Shown here: one piece after another, positions 46,255-53,779 of the stretch
How positions within the stretch are numbered: position 1 is the first letter of the stretch
Layout of the letters: each line of letters opens with the position of its first letter
Assembly: GCF_900091605.1 (NCBI RefSeq)
Contig: NZ_FMCQ01000006.1
Span: forward strand, 233,940 to 297,939
Source of the DNA: Micromonospora tulbaghiae
GTDB taxonomy: Bacteria > Actinomycetota > Actinomycetes > Mycobacteriales > Micromonosporaceae
DNA length: 64,000 nucleotides
Reading direction: 5' to 3'
Translations under genes and position numbers: made by a program
The notes under the pieces: generated by a model
Told to the model about the DNA's origin: nothing
The model's database searches: none
Seen by the model: the letters and a program-made list of their open reading frames with translations, nothing else

Positions 46255-46940
46255 TCCGGCGCCACCAGCCGGAAGCCGACCCCCCGCACGGTGCGCAGGT
46301 AGCGCGGCTTCGCCGCGGACTCGCCCATTTTGCGGCGGAGCCAGTACAGGTGAACGTCGATGGTCTGGTCCTCGCCGACCGATGGCTGCCGCCATACCTC
46401 CTCCAAGAGTTCCCGCCGGGACACTACCCGGCCGGGACGTGCGGCGAGATACGCCAGCAGGTCGAATTCCTTGCGGGTCAGGGCCAGCGCCTCCCCGTCC
46501 AGCACCGCGCTGCGCTCGCCCACGTCCACGCGCAGGCCGCCGACCGTGTGCACGGCCGGAGCCACGGTACGGCTGGCCCGGCCGGCCCGGCGCAGCACAG
46601 TGGTGATCCGGGCGTCCAGGTGCGCCCCGGTGAACGGCTTGACCATGTAGTCGTCCGCCCCGGCGCGCAGCAGCCGTACCACCGACTGCTCGTCGTCGCG
46701 GGCGGTGGCGATGATGATCGGCACGTCGGTGATGCCGCGCAGCATGCGCAGCGCGTCCGAGCCGTCCAGGTCGGGCAGACCGAGATCGAGCACCACGAGA
46801 TCGGGTGTCTCCGCGGCGACCCGGCGCAGCGCGTCCAGCGCGGTGCCGACGGCGTGCACCGCGTGCCCCCGGTCGGTCAGCGACCGCAGCATGGCGCCGC
46901 GCACGACGTGGTCGTCTTCGACCAGCAGGACGGTTGCCAC
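46251..46940 (-). CDS. OmpR/PhoB-type response regulator
   Basis: The 229-residue regulator has a receiver domain with the acidic pocket (LLVEDD), phospho-acceptor Asp52 in LVVLDLGLPDLDG, Thr in ATARDDEQS and Lys in MVKPF, and a winged-helix DNA-binding domain (LTRKEFDLLAYLAARPGRVV, TIDVHLYWLRRKMGE, RYLRTVRGVGFRL). It activates or represses genes near its binding sites. GTG at 46940 is preceded by TACGGT at 6 nt. It overlaps the kinase start by 4 bp (CTGA) and is divergent from the ADP-ribosylglycohydrolase gene. Confidence 0.92.
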   Translation of the reverse strand: MATVLLVEDDHVVRGAMLRSLTDRGHAVHAVGTALDALRRVAAETPDLVVLDLGLPDLDGSDALRMLRGITDVPIIIATARDDEQSVVRLLRAGADDYMVKPFTGAHLDARITTVLRRAGRASRTVAPAVHTVGGLRVDVGERSAVLDGEALALTRKEFDLLAYLAARPGRVVSRRELLEEVWRQPSVGEDQTIDVHLYWLRRKMGESAAKPRYLRTVRGVGFRLVAPD

Positions 46941-46946
46941 GTCAGC

Positions 46947-46952
46947 ACCGTA
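46947..46952 (-). promoter_or_regulatory. -10 box TACGGT, leaderless-type
   Basis: On the minus strand TACGGT ends 6 nt before the GTG at 46940 of the response regulator gene. Confidence 0.45.
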
Positions 46953-47013
46953 CTCGGCGTGGCAAGCCGGTCGCGTTGCGGCGGTCCGCGGAAGCGGGCA
47001 AGCTGGGACGGCG

Positions 47014-47943
47014 ATGACGTTCACGCTCTTCCCCGACACCCGCCTCGCGCTCGCCCGCGACGCGCTGGCCGGCCTGTCGGTGGGCGACGCCCTCGGCTCC
47101 CAGTTCTTCGTCCCCGGCCGGCACCCGGACGACCTCGCCGCCGGCCGGCTGCCCGCGCCGCCGTGGGAGTGGACCGACGACACCGAGATGGCCTGCTCGG
47201 TGGTGGCCGAGCTGGCCGCCGCCGGCCGCATCGACCGGGACCGGCTGGCGCTGGCGTTCGCGCAGCGCTGCGAGCCGTACCGCGGATACGGGCCCGGCGC
47301 GGTGACGATCCTGCGGCTGATCCGCACCGGCACGCCCTGGCCGGTGGCCGCCGCTTCCGCGTTCGACGGGCAGGGCTCCTGCGGCAACGGCGCGGCCATG
47401 CGCGTCGCGCCGCTCGGCGCCTGGCACGCCGACTCCACCCGGCGCGCCGCCGAGCAGGCCCGCGCCTCCGCCGAGGTGACCCACGCGCACCCGGAGGGCG
47501 TCGCCGGTGCGGTGGCTGTGGCGGTGGCCGCGTCGCTCGCCGCCCGGGCCCGCCTCGACGGCGGCCGGCCCGAACCGGCCCGGCTGCTCACCGCCGTCGC
47601 CGGGGCGCTCGACCCGGCCGGTGAGGTGTACCGGGGGGTACGCCGGGCCGCCGCGCTGCTCGGTCACTCCGCCGCCGAGGCGGCCGACTCGCTCGGCAAC
47701 GGCTCCCGGGTCACCGCACAGGACACCGTCCCGTTCACGCTCTGGGTCGCCGCCACGCTGCTGCACGACTACCCCGCCGCGATCCGCGCCTGCGTGGAGG
47801 CGGGCGGGGACGTGGACACCACAGCCGCCATCGTGGGCGGGATCGTGGCCGCGTACACCGGAGTCGGCGGGCCCGGCGGCGTGCTGGAGGGCTGGCTGAC
47901 CGCCCGCGAGCCGCTGCCCGCTTGGCTCACCGCCCCCACCTGA
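47014..47943 (+). CDS. ADP-ribosylglycohydrolase-family protein
   Basis: The 309-residue DraG-like all-helical hydrolase has the metal-site motifs: ALAGLSVGDALGSQF, WTDDTEMACSVVAELA, GQGSCGNGAAMRVAPLGAWH, VTHAHPEGVAGAVAVA, and the C-terminal GGDVDTTAAIVGGIVAAYTG. The family removes ADP-ribose from proteins, nucleotides or other groups. The partner ADP-ribosyltransferase is not in the window. It is divergent from the two-component operon (73 bp apart); no toxin gene is adjacent. Confidence 0.9.
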   Translation: MTFTLFPDTRLALARDALAGLSVGDALGSQFFVPGRHPDDLAAGRLPAPPWEWTDDTEMACSVVAELAAAGRIDRDRLALAFAQRCEPYRGYGPGAVTILRLIRTGTPWPVAAASAFDGQGSCGNGAAMRVAPLGAWHADSTRRAAEQARASAEVTHAHPEGVAGAVAVAVAASLAARARLDGGRPEPARLLTAVAGALDPAGEVYRGVRRAAALLGHSAAEAADSLGNGSRVTAQDTVPFTLWVAATLLHDYPAAIRACVEAGGDVDTTAAIVGGIVAAYTGVGGPGGVLEGWLTAREPLPAWLTAPT

Positions 47944-47962
47944 CGGGTCCACCGCGGCGAGC

Positions 47963-48019
47963 CCGAGATCTTGGTGGCAAAGGGCCCTCACAGGGGCACT
48001 TTCGCACCAGGATCTTCGG
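47963..48019. repeat. GATC-bearing imperfect palindrome, copy 3
   Basis: Arms CCGAGATCTTGGTGGCAAAG (from 47963) and the complement of CCGAAGATCCTGGTGCGAAA (ending 48019) match with a one-base indel and a few mismatches around a CCCT/AGGG centre. Closest to the element at 18161-18210. It sits between convergent ADP-ribosylglycohydrolase and DUF1775 genes. Confidence 0.8.
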
Positions 48020-48033
48020 TGGTCCCGGGGCGG

Positions 48034-48885
48034 TCAGGGACGCGCGGTGACGGCGCCGGCGGTGACGGGCTCGCCGGCTTCGAGGGCGCCGTTGCTGTCG
48101 TGCGGGAGGGTCATGGTGTCGCGCCGGCGGCGACTGAGCAGCCAGCCGATCGCCGCGCCACCGGCCAGCCCGGCGAGCAGGCCGCCGCCGAGCAGCAGGT
48201 CCGCGCTCGGTCCGTCGTCGGCCGCCGGTGCCGCGTCGCCTGCCGCACCGCCCTGCGCCCCACCGGCAGCGCCGGGGCCGCCCGCCGCGCCGTGACCGCC
48301 GTGCGCGCCGCCGTTCGTACCGGCGCCGCCGTCGTGCGTCACGGTGCCCGGCAGCGGCGGCAGCAGCTCGACCGTCGGCGCCGGGTGTGCGCCACCCGCC
48401 GGGTCCGCCCACCGGACCACGGTGCCGTCGTCGTACGTCTGCACGACCGTGAACGTGAGCCGGTCGGTGGCGGGCATCGGCCCCATGCCCAGCGGCAGCC
48501 GGGCCGGCCCGGTGCCGGTGCCGGGCATCCGCAGCCAGCTCACCGCGTGGGTCACCTGGTTCAGCTCGGCCGCGTGCATGCCGGGGACGGGCTGGTCGAG
48601 CGTGCGGGTGGTGATGGTCGGCGCCCAGTCCGGCACCGACAGCGGGTACACCTCGCCGATCGGGGCGTCGGCGGGCATGGTCAGCTCGATCCGGGTGGTC
48701 CGCGTGCCGGGCCTGTCCGCCGGCACCAGCACCGACAGTTCGATCGCGTCGCCCTGGCGTACCTGGGCGGGCGAGGTCGTGACGGTCACCCCGGCCGCGT
48801 TCGCCGCGCCCGGCCAGCTCACCGCCCCGGCGAGTACGGCCGCCAGCAGCGCAGCCGCCCACCGGCCCTGACGGGTCATCCTCAT
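48034..48885 (-). CDS. YcnI-like DUF1775 secreted/membrane protein
   Basis: The 283-residue protein has a signal peptide (WAAALLAAVLAGAVSWPGAA, cleaved near ANA-AG) and a YcnI/DUF1775 beta-sandwich (VTVTTSPAQVRQGDAIELSV, LVPADRPGTRTTRIELTMP). A Gly/Ala/His-rich linker and a C-terminal helix (GGLLAGLAGGAAIGWLLS) with a basic end follow. The family binds copper through the mature N-terminal His; here that position is not a clear His, and the His-rich linker might contact metal instead. No copper transporter lies nearby. ATG codons at 48897, 48885 and 48879 are possible; 48885 suits a GGGG ribosome-binding site. Confidence 0.78.
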   Translation of the reverse strand: MRMTRQGRWAAALLAAVLAGAVSWPGAANAAGVTVTTSPAQVRQGDAIELSVLVPADRPGTRTTRIELTMPADAPIGEVYPLSVPDWAPTITTRTLDQPVPGMHAAELNQVTHAVSWLRMPGTGTGPARLPLGMGPMPATDRLTFTVVQTYDDGTVVRWADPAGGAHPAPTVELLPPLPGTVTHDGGAGTNGGAHGGHGAAGGPGAAGGAQGGAAGDAAPAADDGPSADLLLGGGLLAGLAGGAAIGWLLSRRRRDTMTLPHDSNGALEAGEPVTAGAVTARP

Positions 48886-49032
48886 GGTCGTCCCCATCCT
48901 TCTCGGCTGGGGCCGGCTCCGGCTCCGGCCCCACCTGGTAGTTCGGGCGGCGGGGCGAAAAGGTTCAACACGGCACGGAACTCGCCGAGGACGGGCACCG
49001 GCGTCGGCGGCGGTCCGGGTCCGGGCGACCGA

Positions 49033-49038
49033 TAGCAT
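49033..49038 (+). promoter_or_regulatory. -10 box TAGCAT before thrS
   Basis: TAGCAT lies 50 bp before the thrS GTG. No T-box leader or clear -35 is seen. Confidence 0.35.
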
Positions 49039-49088
49039 CGCAGGGGCCGGTCACCGGCCCTTCCGTACCGTCGACGACAGGAGTCACC

Positions 49089-51107
49089 GTGTTCGCACCC
49101 CGTACCCCCGTCGTGGCCGACCCCGTCGTCGTCGCCGCCGGGACCACGGCGGCCGACGCGGTGGCCGCGGCCGGCCTGCCGACGAGCGGGCCGAAGGCGA
49201 TCGTGGTGGTCCGCGATCCGCAGGGCCAGCTCCGCGACCTGGACTGGCGCCCGGCCGAGGACGTCGCGGTCGAGCCGGTCACCCTGGACAGCCCGGACGG
49301 GTTGAACGTGCTGCGTCACTCCACCGCACACGTGCTGGCCCAGGCGGTGCAGGACGTCTTCCCGGACGCGAAGCTCGGCATCGGCCCGCCGATCGAGAAC
49401 GGCTTCTACTACGACTTCGGCGTCGACAAGCCGTTCCAGCCGGACGACCTGGCCAAGCTCGAGAAGCGCATGCAGGAGATCGTCAAGTCCGGCCAGCGGT
49501 TCCGCCGCCGCCGGTTCGCCGACCTGGACGAGGCGCGAACCGAGCTGGCCGCCGAGCCGTTCAAGCTGGAGCTGATCGACGTCAAGGGGGAGGGGCTGGA
49601 CTCCTCCGAGGTGATGGAGGTGGGCGGCGGCGAGCTGACCATCTACGACAACCTCGCCGCGAACGAGGACAAGGTCTGCTGGTCGGACCTGTGCCGCGGC
49701 CCGCACCTGCCGAACACCCGGCTGATCGGCGCGTTCAAGCTGATGCGCTCGGCCGCCGCGTACTGGCGCGGGTCGGAGAAGAACCCGCAGCTCCAGCGCG
49801 TGTACGGCACCGCGTGGCCGACCCGGGACGAGCTCAAGGCGTACCTGAAGCTGCTGGAGGAGGCCGCCCGCCGCGACCACCGCAAGCTCGGCGCGGACCT
49901 CGACCTGTTCAGCTTCCCCGACGAGATCGGGTCCGGCCTGCCGGTCTTCCACCCCAAGGGCGGCGTGCTCAAGCGGGTGATGGAGGACTACGTCCGGGCA
50001 CGCCACATCGAGGAGGGCTTCGACTACGTCGGCACGCCGCACATCTCCAAGGAAGGTCTCTTCCACACCTCGGGACACCTGCCCTACTACAAGGACACGA
50101 TGTTCCCGCCGATGGAGATGGAGGGCAGCGACTACTACCTCAAGGCCATGAACTGCCCGATGCACAACCTGATCTACCGGTCGCGCGGGCGGTCCTACCG
50201 GCAGCTGCCGCTGCGGCTGTTCGAGTTCGGGTCGGTCTACCGGTACGAGAAGTCGGGTGTGATCCACGGCCTGACCCGGGTGCGCGGCTTCACCCAGGAC
50301 GACTCGCACTCCTACTGCACGAAGGAGCAGGCGCCGGCCGAGATCAAGCACCTGCTCGGCTTCGTGCTCAGCCTGCTGCGCGACTTCGGCATCGACGACT
50401 TCTACCTGGAGCTGTCGACCCGCGACGACTCCCGGCCGGACAAGTTCGTCGGCTCCGACTCCGACTGGGCGACGGCCACCGCCGTGCTGGAGCAGTGCGC
50501 GCTGGAGACCGGCCTCGAGCTGGTGCCGGACCCGGGCGGCGCGGCGTTCTACGGCCCGAAGATCTCGGTGCAGGCCAAGGACGCGATCGGCCGGACCTGG
50601 CAGATGTCGACCATCCAGTACGACTTCAACCAGCCCAAGGGCTTCGGGCTGGAGTACCAGGCCGCCGACGGCACCCGGCAGCAGCCGGTGATGATCCACT
50701 GCGCCAAGTTCGGGTCGATCGAGCGGTTCATCGGCGTGCTCACCGAGCACTACGCGGGCGCGTTCCCGGCCTGGCTGGCGCCGGTGCAGGTGGTCGGCAT
50801 CCCGATCCGCGAGGAGCACGGCGACTACCTGGCCGACTTCACCGCGACGCTGCGCCGGCACGGCATCCGCGCCGAGGTGGACCTGGGCGACGACCGGATG
50901 CAGAAGAAGATCCGCAACGCGCAGCAGCAGAAGATCCCGTTCATGGTGATCGCCGGGGACGACGACGTGGCCGCCGGCACCGTCTCGTTCCGCTACCGCG
51001 ACGGCTCGCAGCGCAACGGCGTACCGATCGACGAGGCGGTGGCGCACGTCCGCGAGGTGGTGGAGTCCCGCACCAACGCCGGCCCCACCGCCACCGCCGC
51101 CGAGTAG
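49089..51107 (+). CDS. thrS: Threonyl-tRNA synthetase
   Basis: The 672-residue class II synthetase has a TGS domain (about 1-60), the editing domain ([19 protein letters not shown], then [18 protein letters not shown]), and the catalytic core with [54 protein letters not shown] and [18 protein letters not shown]. The anticodon-binding domain ends near [20 protein letters not shown]. Length is normal. GTG at 49089 is preceded by AGGAG. It is followed by a HIT gene, as in mycobacteria. Confidence 0.96.
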   Translation: MFAPRTPVVADPVVVAAGTTAADAVAAAGLPTSGPKAIVVVRDPQGQLRDLDWRPAEDVAVEPVTLDSPDGLNVLRHSTAHVLAQAVQDVFPDAKLGIGPPIENGFYYDFGVDKPFQPDDLAKLEKRMQEIVKSGQRFRRRRFADLDEARTELAAEPFKLELIDVKGEGLDSSEVMEVGGGELTIYDNLAANEDKVCWSDLCRGPHLPNTRLIGAFKLMRSAAAYWRGSEKNPQLQRVYGTAWPTRDELKAYLKLLEEAARRDHRKLGADLDLFSFPDEIGSGLPVFHPKGGVLKRVMEDYVRARHIEEGFDYVGTPHISKEGLFHTSGHLPYYKDTMFPPMEMEGSDYYLKAMNCPMHNLIYRSRGRSYRQLPLRLFEFGSVYRYEKSGVIHGLTRVRGFTQDDSHSYCTKEQAPAEIKHLLGFVLSLLRDFGIDDFYLELSTRDDSRPDKFVGSDSDWATATAVLEQCALETGLELVPDPGGAAFYGPKISVQAKDAIGRTWQMSTIQYDFNQPKGFGLEYQAADGTRQQPVMIHCAKFGSIERFIGVLTEHYAGAFPAWLAPVQVVGIPIREEHGDYLADFTATLRRHGIRAEVDLGDDRMQKKIRNAQQQKIPFMVIAGDDDVAAGTVSFRYRDGSQRNGVPIDEAVAHVREVVESRTNAGPTATAAE

Positions 51108-51117
51108 ACGGTCCGCG

Positions 51118-51144
51118 ACCGCGCCGCCGGGGCGGCGGCGCGGT
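51118..51144 (+). terminator. Hairpin terminator after thrS
   Basis: Arms ACCGCGCCGCC (51118-51128) and GGCGGCGCGGT (51134-51144) with a 5-nt loop, 10 nt after the stop. Confidence 0.65.
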
Positions 51145-51168
51145 TCGGCGGCGGCCCGGCCCGGATCG

Positions 51169-51174
51169 TAGGAT
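51169..51174 (+). promoter_or_regulatory. -10 box TAGGAT, leaderless-type
   Basis: TAGGAT ends 7 nt before the GTG at 51182 of the HIT gene, arguing for its own leaderless promoter separate from thrS. Confidence 0.5.
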
Positions 51175-51181
51175 CGCCTGT

Positions 51182-51742
51182 GTGACAGGGGCGGAGCGGG
51201 ACACCGGGTACGGCGGCGACAACGGTCTGGCGGACGGGCTGGACCGGCTCTGGACGCCGCACCGGATGACCTACATCTCCGGCGAGGACCGGCCCGAGGG
51301 CGGGTACGAGAAGCCGACCGGCTGCCCGTTCTGCCTGGCACCCGGGCTGCCGGCGGAGGAGAGCCTGGTGGTGGCCCGGGGTGAGCACGTCTTCGCGGTG
51401 CTCAACCTGTACCCGTACAACCCCGGGCACCTGCTGGTCTGCCCCTACCGGCACGTGGCCGACTACACCGAGCTGGACGAGCCGGAGACGGTCGAGCTTG
51501 CCGCGTTCACCAAGGCCGCCATGCGGGTGGTCCGGCACGTCTCCAGCGCGCACGGCTTCAACCTGGGCATGAACCAGGGCGGCGTGGCGGGCGCGGGCAT
51601 CGCCGCGCACCTGCACCAGCACGTGGTGCCGCGCTGGGGCGGCGACGCCAACTTCATGCCGGTGATCGGCCGGACGAAGGTGCTGCCGCAGCTGCTCGCC
51701 GACACCCGGGAACTGCTCGCCAAGGCGTGGGCGGCGGCCTGA
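51182..51742 (+). CDS. HIT-family hydrolase
   Basis: The 186-residue histidine-triad protein has CPFCLAPGLPAEESLVVARG, YNPGHLLVCPYRHVADYTEL and the catalytic triad HLHQHVVPRWGGDANFMPVI. In mycobacteria this position (next to thrS) holds an AP4A phosphorylase-type HIT enzyme; the family hydrolyses or phosphorolyses dinucleotides. It lies 74 bp from thrS, but the leaderless GTG and a hairpin suggest separate transcription. Confidence 0.92.
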   Translation: MTGAERDTGYGGDNGLADGLDRLWTPHRMTYISGEDRPEGGYEKPTGCPFCLAPGLPAEESLVVARGEHVFAVLNLYPYNPGHLLVCPYRHVADYTELDEPETVELAAFTKAAMRVVRHVSSAHGFNLGMNQGGVAGAGIAAHLHQHVVPRWGGDANFMPVIGRTKVLPQLLADTRELLAKAWAAA

Positions 51743-51761
51743 CGGCGGACCGTTCCGACAG

Positions 51762-51767
51762 TACGAT
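51762..51767 (+). promoter_or_regulatory. -10 box TACGAT, leaderless-type
   Basis: TACGAT ends 7 nt before the ATG at 51775 of the maltokinase-cap-like gene. Confidence 0.45.
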
Positions 51768-51774
51768 CTTGCGC

Positions 51775-52392
51775 ATGGCCCTCCTGCACCGCGCGGAACT
51801 GCGCCCCTCGAAACTGGAGCTGCTCGTACCCTGGCTGCCCGGCCGGTCCTGGTTCGCCGGCGAGGCGGGCGCGGAGGTCACCCGCGTCGCGGCGTACCGG
51901 TTCGACGACCCGGCCGGCGAGGTCGGCGTCGAGACACTGCTCGTCCGCGCCGGTGACGGCCCGGTGCTCCAGGTGCCGCTGACCTACCGGGGCGCGCCGT
52001 TGGACGGGGCGGACGACTTCTTCGTGGGCCTCGTCGAGCACTCGGTACTCGGCCGCCGCTGGGTGTACGACGCATGCGGCGACCCGGTGTACCTGCCGCT
52101 GCTGGCCGCCGCCGTGCTCGCCGACGCCGGGCAGGCCGAGGAGTATTTCGAGGTCGACGGGAAGCGCGAGGTGCGCCCGGCGAGCATGACGCTGTCGGGC
52201 AGCCGTGGTTCTTCCGACGGTGGCTCGGCGGCCGGTGCTCCGGCCGTCGGTCCCGTCACGGCGGTCCGGGGCGGAGGCGTCGAGCTGGCGCTGGTCCGGC
52301 GGCCCGTACCGGCCGACGTCCCGGCGACCGGCGGGCTCACCGGTGCCTGGCCGGGCCAGGACGCGCCGGTGCTGCTGGCCTACGCCCGCTGA
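51775..52392 (+). CDS. Maltokinase N-terminal cap-like domain protein
   Basis: The 205-residue protein resembles the N-terminal cap of mycobacterial-type maltokinases but stops before the kinase lobes. Recognisable parts are LHRAELRPSKLELLVPWLPG, RSWFAGEAGAEVTRVAAYRF, VQVPLTYRG-like (LQVPLTYRGAPLDGADDFF), and VEHSVLGRRWVYDACGDPVY. The last 60 residues are disordered with a short strand (VELALVRRPV). It may bind sugars or regulate without phosphorylating. It starts ATG at 51775 after TACGAT at 7 nt, overlapping no other gene. Confidence 0.78.
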   Translation: MALLHRAELRPSKLELLVPWLPGRSWFAGEAGAEVTRVAAYRFDDPAGEVGVETLLVRAGDGPVLQVPLTYRGAPLDGADDFFVGLVEHSVLGRRWVYDACGDPVYLPLLAAAVLADAGQAEEYFEVDGKREVRPASMTLSGSRGSSDGGSAAGAPAVGPVTAVRGGGVELALVRRPVPADVPATGGLTGAWPGQDAPVLLAYAR

Positions 52393-52430
52393 GGTCTTCC
52401 GGCACATCTCCGGCCGAGAGGACCACCTCG

Positions 52431-52478
52431 GAGCGATATGACTCCTGGTCATATCTATGACTCTGGGGTATATCGCTC
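52431..52478 (+). promoter_or_regulatory. Nested dyads and direct repeat before the aldo/keto reductase
   Basis: Three features overlap: the perfect dyad GATATGAC-N5-GTCATATC (52435-52455); the wider pair GAGCGATAT/ATATCGCTC (52431-52439 and 52470-52478); and the direct repeat TATGACTC at 52437 and 52456. All are in a low-GC island 103-150 bp upstream of the aldo/keto reductase. It looks like a regulator binding region. Confidence 0.55.
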
Positions 52479-52580
52479 TCCAGCACGACCGTCGGCGCGG
52501 GGGCCACGATGCGTCACCGGGGCCGCACGGTGAGGTGACGAATCGGCCCGCGGGTGCCCGGAAGATGACAGGATGCGGCG

Positions 52581-53639
52581 GTGGCAGTCGACAAGCGACA
52601 GTTGGGGCGCAGCGGCATCGAGGTGAGCGCCCTCGGCATGGGCTGCTGGGCGATCGGCGGCCCGTGGGCCGAGGGCGCCCGCCCGCTGGGCTGGGGCCAA
52701 GTCGACGACGACGAGTCGGTACGCGCCGTCCGCCGCGCGCTCGACCTCGGCGTCACGCTGTTCGACACCGCCGACACGTACGGCGCCGGGCACGGCGAGC
52801 GGGTGCTCGGGCGGGCGCTCGCCGGCCGGCGCGACGAGGCGGTGATCGCCACGAAGTTCGGCTACACGTTCGACGAGCGCGCCCGGCAGGCCACCGGGGA
52901 GAACGCCTCCCCGCACTACCTGCGCCGGGCGGTGACCGACTCGCTGCGCCGGCTGGGCACCGACTGGATCGACCTCTACCAACTGCACCTCGGCGACCTG
53001 CCGCTGCCCCGGGCCGAGGCACTCGTCGGCACGCTCGACGACCTGGTCGACGCCGGCCTGGTCCGCTCGTACGGGTGGAGCACCGACCGGGCCGACCGGG
53101 CCGCCGCCTTCGCCCAGGTCGCCCGCGGCGCCGCCGCCGTGCAGCACGCGCTGTCGGTGCTCCGGGACGCCCCGGCCATGCTCGACGCCTGCGACAAGCA
53201 CGACCTGGCCAGCCTGGCCCGGGGGCCGCTCGGAATGGGTCTGCTCACCGGCAAGTACACGCCGGAGTCCACGCTGCCCCGCGACGACGTACGCGGACTC
53301 GGGCCGACCTGGCTGGAGTGGTTCCGCAGCGGCCGGCCCGCCCCGGAGTGGCTGCGCCGGGTCGCCGCCGTGCGCGACGCGCTGACCGCCGACGGGCGCA
53401 CCCTCGCGCAGGGGGCGATCGGGTGGATCTGGGCGCGCAGCGACAGGGCCGTGCCGATCCCCGGCGCCCGGACCGTGGCCCAGGTCGAGGAGAACGCGGC
53501 CGCGCTGGTCCGGGGCCCGCTCGCCCCGGACCACTTCGCCGAGGTGGAGCGGCAGTTGGCGGCGGTACGCTCGGCCGCCCTCCGGGACGCCGACCGCCCC
53601 CACTGGCCGATGCCCCCCGTCCCCGCCGTCCGCCCCTGA
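52581..53639 (+). CDS. Aldo/keto reductase
   Basis: The 352-residue AKR TIM-barrel enzyme has LGRSGIEVSALGMGCWAIGG, TLFDTADTYGAGHGERVLGR (catalytic Asp/Tyr), ATKFGYTFDERAR with the catalytic Lys, DLYQLHLGDL with His, and VPIPGARTVAQVEEN for NADPH. The family often reduces aldehydes or is linked to voltage-gated-channel beta subunits. It is unrelated in detail to the reductase at 41482. It may be controlled by the dyads at 52431-52478. Confidence 0.9.
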   Translation: MAVDKRQLGRSGIEVSALGMGCWAIGGPWAEGARPLGWGQVDDDESVRAVRRALDLGVTLFDTADTYGAGHGERVLGRALAGRRDEAVIATKFGYTFDERARQATGENASPHYLRRAVTDSLRRLGTDWIDLYQLHLGDLPLPRAEALVGTLDDLVDAGLVRSYGWSTDRADRAAAFAQVARGAAAVQHALSVLRDAPAMLDACDKHDLASLARGPLGMGLLTGKYTPESTLPRDDVRGLGPTWLEWFRSGRPAPEWLRRVAAVRDALTADGRTLAQGAIGWIWARSDRAVPIPGARTVAQVEENAAALVRGPLAPDHFAEVERQLAAVRSAALRDADRPHWPMPPVPAVRP

Positions 53640-53672
53640 CCCGAAGGACGCCCGCCTCCGCCCTCTCGTCGC

Positions 53673-53741
53673 CGATCTTGCGGTTGCGGCCCTTGAGGTG
53701 CCCGAAATGCTCACCTTGTGAGGGCCGCAAGTGCAAGATCG
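53673..53741. repeat. GATC-bearing imperfect palindrome, copy 4
   Basis: The left arm begins CGATCTTGCGGTTGCGGCCC (53673) and the right arm is the complement of CGATCTTGCACTTGCGGCCC ending 53741, with further GGTG pairing inside. It lies between convergent aldo/keto reductase and EF-G2 genes. Confidence 0.8.
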
Positions 53742-53779
53742 CGGGACCGAAGGGGAGGGCGCGGGGAGGGGAGGCGGGG

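Noticed and set aside
48960-49088. T-box leader before thrS
   Set aside because: No specifier loop, T-box sequence or antiterminator pair could be found in the short leader.
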